From: G963664585 sp963664585
Lineage (GTDB): Bacteria; Bacillota; Clostridia; Oscillospirales; Ruminococcaceae
Reading direction: 5' to 3'
DNA length: 64,000 nt
Assembly: GCA_963664585.2 (NCBI GenBank)
Contig: CAXXEO010000021.1
Span: 124,001-188,000 of the forward strand
Shown here: piece after piece, positions 40,839-50,087 of the stretch
How the letters are laid out: each line of letters starts with the position of its first letter
How positions within the stretch are numbered: the first letter of the stretch is position 1
Made by a program: the position numbers and the translations under genes
Notes under the pieces: generated by a model
Database searches by the model: none
What the model saw: the letters and a program-made list of their open reading frames with translations, nothing else
Told to the model about the DNA's origin: nothing

Positions 40839-42716
40839 TTAATTATCATCATTTTTGTTGTTATTGTCAACAGCTTTCTCATCTCCAGCATGCAAAAAAG
40901 AGTAGAGTGCCTGTGCCGTCTTTACAGACATTCCCTTCACATCGGCTAGTTTCTCGAGTGTTGCCAGTTTCATTGCCGACATTGTTTTAAATGCCTTAAA
41001 AAGTGCTTTTGCCCTGGATGGCCCTATACCGGATACTGTGCGAAGGGAGAGTTCAAAGGAGGCCGTCTTGTGCTTTTTGTGGGAATACTCCACAGAAAAA
41101 CGATGTGCTTCATTTTGTATGCCTGATATAAGGGTAAATGCGCTTCGATTTGCTGAAATAGCGATCTCTCCATTATCCGAAGCGATTGCGCGTGTGCGAT
41201 GCTTATCATCTTTCACCATACCGAAGGCAGGTATGTCCAGCCCCAGTTTGTGCAGCACCCCAAGAGCGACGGCGAGATGACCTTTTCCTCCGTCAATAAG
41301 GATGAGGTCAGGAAGGATCGCAAAAGAGGTTCCGCTTCCCTTTTCATCCAGATAATGCACAAAGCGCCTCTCCAACATCTGCGCCATGCTTTTGTAGTCA
41401 TCAGGTCCATTCGTATCCCGGATGGCAAATCGCTTATAAAGGCTTTTCTGCGGCCGCCCATCCTGAAACACCACCATGCCCCCGACAATGGTATCCGAAC
41501 CGATATTGGAGATATCATAGGCCTCAATATGAGAAGGGGGACGCGGTAGACCCAAAAGCCTAGCCAGCTCGTCGAGGGCAGCCAACTCGCGCCCTGTACG
41601 CCGCCCCATCTGCGTCAGCTGCTGGGCCGCGTTGAGTCGCGCCGTTTCCACCAGCTTGAGCTGCTCGCCCCGCTGGGGTGTGGATATCTCCACCTTATGT
41701 CCTGCCCTTTCGCTCAGAAGCTGCTGTAATAGGGCAAGATCCGCTGTTTCCCCATCCATTGCGACACGCGGCGGAATGTCGTTGTCTGGCTGGTAGTATC
41801 TCGCCAAAAACTCTCCTCGTGCCTCAGCAATATCTGCTGTCTCGCCGAGAAGAAAATCTTCTTTGTCCACAAGTCGCCCACCGCGGAACTTCATCAGCAC
41901 GGCAGCGGTGTCATCCACACCCTGAATCAGGGCGATGACGTCCTGATTCTCCTCTTTTGTGAGTATTACCCTCTGTTTATCTGTTATTCTGGTAATGGCA
42001 TTGATGCGGTCTCGAAACCGCGCCGCCTTCTCAAACTCAAGGCGCTCAGAGGCTTCTTCCATGCGGGCGGTTAGCTGAGCAATCGAGTGAACCGTTCCCC
42101 CTTCAATAAAATCCACTGCCTGTGAAACAAGTTCGCCATATTCTGGCTGCGTAACATTCCCCTTGCACAGCCCTATGCATTGCTTCATATGGAAGTTGAG
42201 GCATGGTCGTCCTTTGCCAAAGTCCTGAGGAAACCGCCGCTGGCAGCTTGGCAGTAAAAAAGCCTTTCTAGCTTCGTCAACCGTCTGCTTTACCACATAA
42301 TGTGAAAGATAGGGGCCTATATAGCGGCTTTTGTCCTCCGCCTTCTGCATGACGGCCAAAAGGCGTGGATAGCTTTCATTGGTGATCTTTATATAGCTGT
42401 AACCCTTATCGTCCTTTAAGAGGATGTTGTACTTGGGCGTATGCTGCTTGATCATGCTGCATTCAAGCACCAATGCCTCGAATTCGCTCGCTGTGATGAT
42501 GAAGTCAAAATTCTTTACATTTTCCACCATCCGGTATACCTTGGGCAGATGGTTTTTCAGATTGGTGAAATAGCTGGAAACGCGGTTCCTGAGCACCTTC
42601 GCTTTGCCAATATAAATAATTTCCCCTGCCTTGTTACGCATGATATATACGCCCGGCTCTTCAGGCAGAGCCCTTGCCTTATCTCTCAGACGTTGTATAA
42701 GCACTTCATCAATCAT
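40839..42716 (-). CDS. uvrC: excinuclease ABC subunit C
   Basis: 625 residues. The N-terminal GIY-YIG nuclease is 'GVYIMRNKAGEIIYIGKAKVLRNRV', the Cys cluster is 'CLNFHMKQCIGLCKG', and a UVR motif lies near 'ASERLEFEKAARFRDRINAI'. The C-terminal RNase H-like nuclease has 'IEAYDISNIGSDTIVGGMVVF' and 'LILIDGGKGHL', followed by helix-hairpin-helix repeats. It makes both incisions in nucleotide excision repair. I chose ATG 42716 (AGAAGG upstream); the longer frame to 42860 lacks homology. Confidence 0.96.
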   Translation of the reverse strand: MIDEVLIQRLRDKARALPEEPGVYIMRNKAGEIIYIGKAKVLRNRVSSYFTNLKNHLPKVYRMVENVKNFDFIITASEFEALVLECSMIKQHTPKYNILLKDDKGYSYIKITNESYPRLLAVMQKAEDKSRYIGPYLSHYVVKQTVDEARKAFLLPSCQRRFPQDFGKGRPCLNFHMKQCIGLCKGNVTQPEYGELVSQAVDFIEGGTVHSIAQLTARMEEASERLEFEKAARFRDRINAITRITDKQRVILTKEENQDVIALIQGVDDTAAVLMKFRGGRLVDKEDFLLGETADIAEARGEFLARYYQPDNDIPPRVAMDGETADLALLQQLLSERAGHKVEISTPQRGEQLKLVETARLNAAQQLTQMGRRTGRELAALDELARLLGLPRPPSHIEAYDISNIGSDTIVGGMVVFQDGRPQKSLYKRFAIRDTNGPDDYKSMAQMLERRFVHYLDEKGSGTSFAILPDLILIDGGKGHLAVALGVLHKLGLDIPAFGMVKDDKHRTRAIASDNGEIAISANRSAFTLISGIQNEAHRFSVEYSHKKHKTASFELSLRTVSGIGPSRAKALFKAFKTMSAMKLATLEKLADVKGMSVKTAQALYSFLHAGDEKAVDNNNKNDDN

Positions 42717-42807
42717 AAGAGCAGCCTTCTCCGCACGAGCAAAAACTGATATTCTCATCGCGCTTATCAGCCCGTACGGAAGATGATAAGCTATATTATA
42801 GCCAATT

Positions 42808-42835
42808 AAACCGCCCCACCAGGCGGTTTGTTTTC
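42808..42835 (+). terminator. hairpin with short T-run in the uvrC-HPr gap
   Basis: AAACCGCC / GGCGGTTT around CCACCA, followed by GTTTTCT. It is preceded by TATAGCCAATTAA, identical to the end of the MITE family. Confidence 0.5.
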
Positions 42836-42858
42836 TGTGCAGAGAAACTATATTACAC

Positions 42859-42888
42859 AAAAAAGTGTGCCGCCTAATGGCGGCACAC
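42859..42888 (-). terminator. HPr terminator
   Basis: GTGTGCCGCC / GGCGGCACAC around TAAT, followed on the minus strand by TTTTTTG. It lies 27 bases behind the HPr stop. Confidence 0.85.
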
Positions 42889-42914
42889 CCGATACTGTCA
42901 ACTAATTTGACAGT

Positions 42915-43178
42915 TTATTCTACAAATCCAGACTCAACCAGTTTAACCAAACCTTCAACTGCTGTCTGCTCGTCTGAACCGTCAGCAATAATTTTAATGG
43001 AGGTTCCACCAACGATACCGAGAGAAAGCACACCTAACAGGCTCTTGGCGTTAACCCTGCGTTCTTCCTTCTCAACCCAGATAGAGGATTTATACTCGTT
43101 GGCCTTCTGGATGAAGAAGGTTGCCGGACGGGCATGAAGACCTATTTGATTCTGAACTGCTACTTCTTTTAAATACAT
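42915..43178 (-). CDS. ptsH: phosphocarrier protein HPr
   Basis: 87 residues. The active-site histidine is in 'NQIGLHARPATFFIQKANEY' and the regulatory serine in 'NAKSLLGVLSLGI'. HPr passes phosphate from enzyme I to sugar permeases and, phosphorylated on serine, acts with CcpA. Enzyme I is not adjacent, so this is a stand-alone unit with its own terminator. The presence of His separates it from Crh. Confidence 0.95.
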   Translation of the reverse strand: MYLKEVAVQNQIGLHARPATFFIQKANEYKSSIWVEKEERRVNAKSLLGVLSLGIVGGTSIKIIADGSDEQTAVEGLVKLVESGFVE

Positions 43179-43350
43179 AAACTTTCCTCCTTCAAAAATG
43201 AAAAGCTACACTTCTCAGTATGTGATAATTATATCATGTTTCAACAGGCAGTCAATGTGCATATTGTACAATCTTGGACTGGTTGATCCGATTCTACCGA
43301 TTTTCTATAAAAACAAGAATTTCGCTTATTGATATTGTGCATTAATACTA

Positions 43351-44071
43351 TTATATTTTCACAAATCTAAAAATATTATAGATTACTGGGCCAAATAAGG
43401 CGGGTAGAAGATTTGCAGTTTTGATTTTTGTCGCCCCTAAGAAATTGGTTCCGATACAAATCACAATGCAATAACCCACCATGCAGATCATTCCTAACAG
43501 TTCGTCCGACACAATAGGTGCTATAAAACCAGCGGCAATGGTAATCGCCCCTTGATACAAAAAGACTGTCACACCGGAAAAGGGTACACCGGCGCCCAAT
43601 GTCGACCCCAGTATGATTGCCGTAATAAAATCGATTGTACTTTTGACCAAAAGAACACTGCTGTCCCCTCTGAGGCCCTCATTGAGTGAGCCCAGAATGG
43701 CCATGGCACCCACAGAAAAGACAAGAGAAGCGGTAATGAAGCCCTTGGCAAAACCTTCAGTACCCACTTTTTTCTCAATACAGCTTCCGAAACGGTTAAG
43801 CCCATCATCAATATGTAAAATTTCGCCGATTATAGCACCTCCAACAAGGCTTTAGGAGAAGCACCAGAGCGCCCGAATCTTTGAGCACCCCTGTCACCGG
43901 ATCAGCTTTGAACATCGAGCCAATGACACCATTAAGGCCGATGATCGCTACTGAAAGGCCAACCATCTTTAAAGCGGCCTCTTCAATATTTTTTGAAAGT
44001 CCTTTTTTAATCAGTAAGCCGATAAATCCACCGGCAAAAGCCGCAGCGGTATTAACGATTGTTCCAAACAT
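43351..44071 (-). pseudogene. DUF554 membrane protein, one frameshift
   Basis: Two frames join to a 239-residue DUF554 (YqgA-like) transporter: 'MFGTIVNTAAAFAGGFIGLLIKKGL ... SGALVLLL' in the first and 'SLVGGAIIGEILHIDDGLNRFG ... GTEGFAKGFITASLVFSVGAMAILGSL' in the second. The break is at TTT 43851-43853 on the plus strand; removing one base restores the family sequence. All residues around it are intact, so it is either a very recent mutation or a sequencing error. It has six or so membrane helices. Function unknown. Confidence 0.85.
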
Positions 44072-44076
44072 ATACG

Positions 44077-44835
44077 TTATACTCCATCATCCTCGTCCTT
44101 CTTCTGGAGAAGGGCGATCAGATATTTTTTATCCCCCGCCGTAAGCGGTGCCTTAAGCAACATATCAGGGCGCTTATGCAGAGTGTTCTCCAGTGCCTTT
44201 TCCCTGCGCCATCGTATAATATTGGCATGGTGCCCGGAAAGGAGTACCGGCGGGACCTCGCGATCGTGCCAGGCTGCCGGATGGGTATAGTGGGGATGCT
44301 CCAAAAGCCCACCGTAGTGGCTCTCTTCCATAAAACAGGCAGGATCGGCCAGAACTCCCTCGCATAGTCTGCTGACGGCATCAGCGACCACCAGTGCGCC
44401 CAGTTCTCCGCCAGTCAGGACATAATCCCCGATGGATAATTCTTCGTCCACCATTTCGTCTATAAAACGTTGGTCTACGCCCTCATAGTGACCACAGACC
44501 AGCAAAATGTTTTCTTCTTTGGAAAGCTCAATCGCCTTTTTCTGAGTAAATACTTCTCCCTGAGGAGACATGTAGATGATTTTGGGGCGTTTTCCCAACT
44601 GATTGCAGATTTCGGTGCAACACGCATAAAGAGGACCGGGCTCCATCACCATGCCCTTTCCCCCGCCATAAAGATTATCATCCACTCGGTTGTGCTTATT
44701 ACCTGCATAGTCGCGAATATTGTGGCAGTTTACCTCGATATACCCCGCCCGCTGGGCACGTCCGATAATGCTTTCATCCATCACCGTCCGGCACATAACC
44801 GGGAATAGGGTTGCGATATCAATCCTCATCATCAA
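44077..44835 (-). CDS. trmD: tRNA (guanine37-N1)-methyltransferase
   Basis: 252 residues. The SPOUT knot has 'YMSPQGEVFTQKKAIELSKE', 'LVCGHYEGVDQRFIDEMVDEELSIGDYVLTGGE', and N-terminal 'DIATLFPVMCRTVMDESIIGRA'. It methylates G37 next to the anticodon and prevents frameshifting. ATG start codons lie inside the end of rimM (overlap), so the two are coupled. It is the last gene of the ylxM-ffh-rpsP-khpA-rimM-trmD operon. Confidence 0.97.
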   Translation of the reverse strand: MMMRIDIATLFPVMCRTVMDESIIGRAQRAGYIEVNCHNIRDYAGNKHNRVDDNLYGGGKGMVMEPGPLYACCTEICNQLGKRPKIIYMSPQGEVFTQKKAIELSKEENILLVCGHYEGVDQRFIDEMVDEELSIGDYVLTGGELGALVVADAVSRLCEGVLADPACFMEESHYGGLLEHPHYTHPAAWHDREVPPVLLSGHHANIIRWRREKALENTLHKRPDMLLKAPLTAGDKKYLIALLQKKDEDDGV

Positions 44836-45334
44836 AAAGCCCCTTTAGCGGTCTGATCTTCATCAGCTCTCCATCCAGATCCACCGAGATGATCACATCC
44901 TTGATCGCGGGGATAAGCCGTTCTTTCCCGTCAGCAAACAGTATGTGATAAACGTCATTGGCTCCGGTTTGGGAAACGTCGGAAATGGTGCCATATTCGA
45001 TGCCGGTATCCACATCGACTACGTGAATACCGATGAGGTCTTGAATGAAGCAGTCCCCTTCATCCATTGCAGTATCCTGTCTGTTAATATACAGCACCTT
45101 GCCACGCAGAGCGATAGCACTTTCTATACTGTCCAGTCCAACAAACTTGATCAGCGCCATATTGTTCTGGGCGCGGCAGGATTCTACCTGGATGCTCTCA
45201 CGGCCACCGTCCAAATAGAGGGTCTTAAATCCTTCGAGAAATTCTGGTTCATCACACCATGGCATGACCTTGAGCTCACCCTTAATACCGTGGGTGGTCA
45301 CAACCTTACCACATTCAAGAAATGTTTTTTTCAT
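44819..45334 (-). CDS. rimM: ribosome maturation factor RimM
   Basis: 171 residues from ATG 45334 (GGAGAG upstream): 'LECGKVVTTHGIKGELKVMPWCDEPE' is the RimM domain and 'FIQDLIGIHVVDVDTGIEYG ... LIPAIKDVIISVDLDGELMKI' the PRC-barrel. It assists 30S head assembly with S19. It is followed with overlap by trmD. An unusual hairpin (45402-45433) lies between it and khpA. Confidence 0.95.
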   Translation of the reverse strand: MKKTFLECGKVVTTHGIKGELKVMPWCDEPEFLEGFKTLYLDGGRESIQVESCRAQNNMALIKFVGLDSIESAIALRGKVLYINRQDTAMDEGDCFIQDLIGIHVVDVDTGIEYGTISDVSQTGANDVYHILFADGKERLIPAIKDVIISVDLDGELMKIRPLKGLFDDED

Positions 45335-45401
45335 CGTATCTCTCCATAAAAACTGCATTTGCTCGCAAAAGCATCGATTTGTACCGATTCCATGAATTAA
45401 G

Positions 45402-45433
45402 CAGATAAACCGCCGAAAACGGCGGTTTATCTG
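45402..45433. repeat. perfect 14-base hairpin inside the ribosomal operon
   Basis: CAGATAAACCGCCG and its exact complement around AAAA, in the 149-base gap between khpA and rimM. There is no T-run. It might be an RNase site or a partial attenuator. Confidence 0.7.
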
Positions 45434-45483
45434 TAACTTGGGTTCGGTCAGAAACCACAAAGAGGTTTTCCTTCAAACAGCAG

Positions 45484-45717
45484 TTAGTCTATCTCGACAG
45501 CTACTTTTGCACCCGCTTTATTGGCGGCGGCACGGACAACAGTGCGAATCGCTTTGGCGATCCTGCCCTGTTTTCCAATGACACGTCCCATATCCTCTTG
45601 GGCCACGTGGAGATGGTAGACAACGGTGCGATCCTCAAGAGGCTCGTCTGCCGTTACACTCACCGAATTCTTATCGTCAACCAAACCGCGAGCGATGGCT
45701 ATGATAAGCTCTTCCAT
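45484..45717 (-). CDS. khpA: KH-domain RNA-binding protein KhpA
   Basis: 77 residues, a single KH domain with the GxxG loop in 'MGRVIGKQGRIAKAIRTVVRAAA'. With KhpB it binds RNA and influences cell division in Gram-positives. It sits between rpsP and rimM as in most Firmicutes. Confidence 0.93.
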   Translation of the reverse strand: MEELIIAIARGLVDDKNSVSVTADEPLEDRTVVYHLHVAQEDMGRVIGKQGRIAKAIRTVVRAAANKAGAKVAVEID

Positions 45718-45738
45718 TGGTTAAAGCCCCCTTCTAGG

Positions 45739-45981
45739 TTAAAGAACCCCGCTTTTCTTCAGAAGCGCCCTTACCGTATCGGTGGGCTGGGCTCCGTTAG
45801 ACATCCACTTCTTTGCCTTCTCAGCGTCCACCTTGATCACCGACGGATCCTGAGTAGGATCATAATAGCCCAATTCTTCAATGAATCTGCCATCACGGGG
45901 ATAGCGGGAATCGGCTACAACGATGCGATAAAAGGGAGCTTTTTTGGCGCCCATGCGACGAAGTCTTATTTTAACAGCCAT
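45739..45981 (-). CDS. rpsP: 30S ribosomal protein S16
   Basis: 80 residues. 'MAVKIRLRRMGAKKAPFYRI' and 'VADSRYPRDGRFIEELGYYDP' are diagnostic. I chose ATG 45981 (AGGAGGTGAC upstream) over an ATG nine bases further up. Operon member between ffh and khpA. Confidence 0.97.
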   Translation of the reverse strand: MAVKIRLRRMGAKKAPFYRIVVADSRYPRDGRFIEELGYYDPTQDPSVIKVDAEKAKKWMSNGAQPTDTVRALLKKSGVL

Positions 45982-46036
45982 GACTGTCACCTCCTGTAAT
46001 AAAATTTTATATTCTCACCCTATGGGTAAAAATCAT

Positions 46037-47386
46037 TTAAAATGGCAGTCCCTTAAGTCCGCCAAAGGGTCCCATCGAATGGCGTTTGCCACCCTTTTGC
46101 ATGTTCTGCATCTGCTTCATCATCTTGCTCATTTGCTCAAACTGACGCAGCACGCGGTTGACATCCTCAACCCTCGTTCCGCTTCCGGCCGCAATGCGGC
46201 GTTTGCGTGGCGGGGTAACCATCGTCGGTTTCTCTCTTTCGGCCTTTGTCATCGAATGAATAATTGCCTCAACACGTTTTAATTCGCGTTCGCCCTGAGC
46301 AGCCTCTTCATCCTTTATTTTCACGCCTGGGATCATCCCCAGTACCTGCCCGAGCGGGCCCATCCCTTGTATCTGTTTCATCTGTTCTAACAGGTCATTC
46401 AGGTCGAATTTATTTTTAAGAAGCTTTTCTTGAAGCTTTGCAGCTTGTTTTTCGTCTACCGCAGTCTGTGCTTTTTCAATAAAGGTAAGCATGTCGCCCA
46501 TGCCCAAGATTCTCGAAGCCATTCTGTCAGGGAAAAACGGTTCCAAATCCTCTAGCTTTTCTCCTGTACCGGCAAACTTAATCGGCCTTCCGGTTACCGC
46601 CCGTACGGAAAGGGCAGCGCCGCCCCGGGTATCGCCATCCAGCTTGGTGAGCACCACACCGTCGATCCCGATAGCCCCATTAAAGCCCTCGGCCACCGTC
46701 ACCGCATCCTGGCCGGTCATCGCATCCACCACCAAAAGAATCTCGTGTGGCTTAACCTCATCCTTTATGGCCTTTAATTCATCCATCAGCTGCTCGTCAA
46801 TATGCAGACGGCCAGCCGTATCAATGATCATGATATCGTGTCCATAGTCCTTGGCGCGCATCAGCGCTTTTTTGGCGATAGTGACCGGGTTTTCCGTTCC
46901 CATTTCAAACACGGGTACGCCGACCTTTTCGCCGAGTACCTGAAGCTGTTTAATAGCCGCCGGACGATAGATATCGCAGGCTACAAGCATAGGGCGCTTT
47001 CCCTGCTCGCGAAAGTACTTCGCAAGTTTGCCCGCGTGTGTCGTTTTGCCCGAGCCTTGAAGTCCACACATCATAATGATGGTGGGGTTCTTGGAGGAAA
47101 AATTTATTCTCACGTTTTCGCCGCCCATCAACCGGGTCAGCTCGGCGTTGACAATCTTAATTACATGCTGTGCGGGAGTAAGGCTTTCAAGCACATCATT
47201 GCCAATGGCCTTTTCCGTCACTGCGGCCACAAAATCCTTAGCGACCTTGTAGTTGACGTCAGCCTCAAGAAGGACGAGGCGCACCTCGCGCATGGCATCG
47301 CGCACATCAGATTCCTTCAGTCTGCCTTTGCCGCGCAACTTTTTAAAAGTAGCCGACAGTTTGTCTGTTAAGCCTTCAAACGCCAT
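46037..47386 (-). CDS. ffh: signal recognition particle protein Ffh
   Basis: 449 residues. N domain, then G domain with 'GLQGSGKTTHAGKLAKYF', 'DIYRPAAIKQL', 'IIDTAGRLHIDEQLMDEL' and 'LTKLDGDTRGGAALS', and a methionine-rich M domain ending 'MSKMMKQMQNMQKGGKR'. It targets nascent membrane and secreted proteins to FtsY. It follows ylxM by 32 bases. Confidence 0.97.
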   Translation of the reverse strand: MAFEGLTDKLSATFKKLRGKGRLKESDVRDAMREVRLVLLEADVNYKVAKDFVAAVTEKAIGNDVLESLTPAQHVIKIVNAELTRLMGGENVRINFSSKNPTIIMMCGLQGSGKTTHAGKLAKYFREQGKRPMLVACDIYRPAAIKQLQVLGEKVGVPVFEMGTENPVTIAKKALMRAKDYGHDIMIIDTAGRLHIDEQLMDELKAIKDEVKPHEILLVVDAMTGQDAVTVAEGFNGAIGIDGVVLTKLDGDTRGGAALSVRAVTGRPIKFAGTGEKLEDLEPFFPDRMASRILGMGDMLTFIEKAQTAVDEKQAAKLQEKLLKNKFDLNDLLEQMKQIQGMGPLGQVLGMIPGVKIKDEEAAQGERELKRVEAIIHSMTKAEREKPTMVTPPRKRRIAAGSGTRVEDVNRVLRQFEQMSKMMKQMQNMQKGGKRHSMGPFGGLKGLPF

Positions 47387-47418
47387 GAAAACACTCCTTT
47401 CAACTTGATTTGCCGTAT

Positions 47419-47781
47419 TTATATAGTCAGCTTGCCAGATAGATCAACTATCCGCTTCACTCGCTGGCTGATATCCTTGGAGAAGCAAAACCGGTCATTG
47501 ATCAGCTCAATTTCCTGGGCACACTTCACAATATTTTCGATGGTGTCTTTAATCTCGCCGAATCTTTCCACAAGCCCAAGCAGCTCTTCCGATTGGCGCA
47601 ACTGCTGTTCAGCCCGTTTAATGCTGTCCCGCACGCCCTGACGGGTTATCCCGCTGTGGGCAGCGATTTCAGCCAGTGAAAGATCCTCGTTGTAGTAGAG
47701 CTCGACGACCTCTTGCTGTTTTTCTGTCAACATCTCACCATAAAAGTCGTAAAGCATCGAGATACTCATATCCTTGGCCAC
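47419..47781 (-). CDS. ylxM: YlxM, SRP-associated DNA-binding-like protein
   Basis: 120 residues. A sigma-70 region 4-like helix-turn-helix: 'LLTEKQQEVVELYYNEDLSLAEIAAHSGITRQGVRDSIKRAEQQL'-type core, followed by a coiled coil. YlxM is encoded before ffh in most Firmicutes and modulates SRP GTPase activity. I chose GTG 47781 (GAGGTG seven bases upstream); an ATG at 47769 is the alternative. Confidence 0.92.
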   Translation of the reverse strand: MAKDMSISMLYDFYGEMLTEKQQEVVELYYNEDLSLAEIAAHSGITRQGVRDSIKRAEQQLRQSEELLGLVERFGEIKDTIENIVKCAQEIELINDRFCFSKDISQRVKRIVDLSGKLTI

Positions 47782-48182
47782 TACAAACACCTCAATTCTA
47801 CGCAAGTAAAGGCTGACCTTTGTCACCTGTCATATTATACAGTAACCGGCTATCAGTGTCAAGTAATTACCTTTACATCCGACATCTTTTTTTTGAGATT
47901 TATACAATATATTGTGTTCTCTCGAAAATCAAGGCGCAAATTGAATCATTCGTTTTATTCTTCCCTATATGGTGACAGTCACCATTCATTTTCTCTTCGG
48001 TCAGTTGGCCGGAATTGCAGGCCTGTGGCTAAGGGAAACATTCTCGCCCCTGCTATAATTCTCAGATTGCAATTCCTGTCACATTTTGTTGACAAGAGGT
48101 GATTTACTTTTGCCTCAAATCCCCTGCCTTCGGTTGGGAAAAGGAACAGTATCATAAAGCGGAGTAACAGCCGAACAATATT
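47782..48182. other. intergenic region
   Basis: No gene was seen in the 400 bases between ylxM and the phosphotransferase-like gene. The right part is AT-rich and marks the change into the accessory region. Confidence 0.4.
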
Positions 48183-48995
48183 TCAGATATGACTTCGTAT
48201 TTGATGGAGCAGCAAATCATTTTCGCGCTTAGGGCGCCACTCTGCAAGGCGCGACGCAGCAATTGGAATCATCCATGCATCAATTTGTGCTTTGGTAAAA
48301 CGACTCAGTTCGCAATATTTTTTTATGTAAACAGAATACATGAATTGCCTCATTAGCTGAATGTATTTTTTAACTGGCAGTGGAATATTATTTGGCAATT
48401 GTGATGTTATAAGAATGAGTGAAGTGCGCGCCACATCAGCGGCGGGATCACCAATGCCGGCAGTCATCCAGTCAAGAACGATCGGGTTGTTCTCAAACAG
48501 CATGATATTATCGGGATGGAAGTCTCCATGACATAGAGAATCACCGTCAGGAAGCGCTTCCAACATTACAATTACGGCTTGTTTTTCCTGTTCAGAAAGC
48601 AGGTCGGCTTTTTCGATATCTCTCAACAGCCTCTGCTTGTATGGCAAAAGACCTGTTGGTTTTTGCATATGGATTCTGTGATGAAGAATGGCAAGCAGTT
48701 CTGCGTGTTTTTTTAGTCTCCATGGGTTCAGTAACTCTTTCAGCATAGATTTGCCTTTGACATATTCATACACGATACCAAAGCGTCCTTCATACTGTAC
48801 CCATTCCAATACTTTTGGCGATGGCACCTCACAGTTATTGACAGCTCTCGCAGTGTCATATTCGCGTTTTGAATGCGATTCCGGAATCTCTTTTCGAAAA
48901 AGCTTAAGAACCGAGTTTTCATCCAGCTCATAAACCTCGGCAGTAGTTCCTGTCCCGATCAATCGTCCTAACTTCAATGGATTATCCCCTGTCAA
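48183..48995 (-). CDS. aminoglycoside phosphotransferase-family kinase
   Basis: 270 residues with the protein-kinase-like fold. N-lobe 'GRLIGTGTTAEVYELDENSVLKLFRKE', catalytic loop 'SLCHGDFHPDNIMLF' (H-G-D-x-H-x-x-N) and metal-binding 'IVLDWMTAGIGDPAADVAR'. APH-family members phosphorylate aminoglycosides, choline, homoserine or similar. The substrate cannot be told, and its isolated setting does not prove resistance. Confidence 0.85.
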   Translation of the reverse strand: MTGDNPLKLGRLIGTGTTAEVYELDENSVLKLFRKEIPESHSKREYDTARAVNNCEVPSPKVLEWVQYEGRFGIVYEYVKGKSMLKELLNPWRLKKHAELLAILHHRIHMQKPTGLLPYKQRLLRDIEKADLLSEQEKQAVIVMLEALPDGDSLCHGDFHPDNIMLFENNPIVLDWMTAGIGDPAADVARTSLILITSQLPNNIPLPVKKYIQLMRQFMYSVYIKKYCELSRFTKAQIDAWMIPIAASRLAEWRPKRENDLLLHQIRSHI

Positions 48996-49168
48996 TTCCT
49001 TTTACCATTATTATACAAGCCTACTACAGGATTAAGCAATGATGAACCCAGAATCTTCAATCATTTTTATATTTGGCTCAGTCACATCATACAGCTGATA
49101 ATTTAGGGCTTTTTATGGGACGGCTACTTGTTGCCCTCCCATAAATTAAAGACTATATCAATTACACA

Positions 49169-49792
49169 TTACTTTTTAATAGTAATAATGCCTGCACAAT
49201 GTGATACTTGAGAAAAGGCGATTTTCCCACCTGGAAAATGCTCTTTTAATTCGTCAAATACAATATAAATTTCATCTGAATCCCAGTCATCGCCATTCTC
49301 TCTTTTGCACATGTTCAATTGATTCCGTGTTTCAAAAATGACATCTCCAATTAAAATCAGACCATTCTCAGAAAAGTGGTTTAACAGTTGTGTAATGAAT
49401 GTGACTTTCGCCATATCCTTTAAGTGATGAAATGCGTAAGTGCTGACAATATAATCAAATTGCTTATTTAAAACTTCTCTTGGCAATCCATTTACAAAAT
49501 CATGATGTAGCAAAAATGCATTAGGCATTTTTTCTTTAGCAATCGCTATCATCCGTTCTGAAAAATCAATCCCATAAATTTCATATCCATCATCATACAG
49601 TCTTTTGGTTAGTACACCTGTTCCAAAGCCTATATCTAAAATATTGGCAAATTTCTTGGTATGTACGGTCTTGTATATTCCGTTTAAGACATCTTTATAT
49701 CCTGCAAAAGGATACTCATTAGCCTCTTCAGATAAGTTAACGCTTTTATCATAACCGTCAGCCCATAAGTCAAATCCTTTACTGTTTAACAT
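49169..49792 (-). CDS. class I SAM-dependent methyltransferase
   Basis: 207 residues from ATG 49792 (AAGGAGAAG upstream): 'GFDLWADGYDKSVNLSEEANEYPFAGYKDVL', SAM motif I 'NILDIGFGTGVLTKRLYDDG', 'IYGIDFSERMIAIAKEKMP', 'FDYIVSTYAFHHL'. This is the YrrT-like subgroup of small-molecule methyltransferases. Its substrate is unknown. It is AT-rich compared with the core operons on both sides. Confidence 0.88.
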   Translation of the reverse strand: MLNSKGFDLWADGYDKSVNLSEEANEYPFAGYKDVLNGIYKTVHTKKFANILDIGFGTGVLTKRLYDDGYEIYGIDFSERMIAIAKEKMPNAFLLHHDFVNGLPREVLNKQFDYIVSTYAFHHLKDMAKVTFITQLLNHFSENGLILIGDVIFETRNQLNMCKRENGDDWDSDEIYIVFDELKEHFPGGKIAFSQVSHCAGIITIKK

Positions 49793-50045
49793 TTCACTTC
49801 TCCTTAGAAAAAACATCTATTTTAGGCTACCAACGGGATAGGGTCTCTTGCAGACATAGTTCTGTACTTATCTGTGGACTGTATTGCCAGTGCAAAATTT
49901 AAAAGGATACTCCGCTTCTCGTTAGCCGTCTCCTTAGCATAAGTTTACGAAATTATGCCAAATCAAATAGTTGTTGAGATATTTCGTGGAAACGCCCTTG
50001 AATGTACGCATAAAGAGTTTCAATTTGCCCGGCTAATTATTAGAA

Positions 50046-50080
50046 GGAAGAGTACCCTATACGGGCCTCTTCCTTTTTTT
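50046..50080. terminator. bidirectional terminator
   Basis: GGAAGAG and CTCTTCC enclose an inner CCC/GGG pairing, followed on the plus strand by seven Ts. It lies just behind the TauE-type gene, which reads toward it. Confidence 0.6.
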
Positions 50081-50087
50081 ATTAGCA

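Noticed and set aside
42797..42809. Solo MITE end TATAGCCAATTAA in the uvrC-HPr gap
   Set aside because: Only 13 bases match and no second end or core follows, so chance or an old remnant cannot be separated.
45402..45433. Terminator between khpA and rimM
   Set aside because: The hairpin has no T-run, and rimM and trmD lack another promoter, so read-through is expected.
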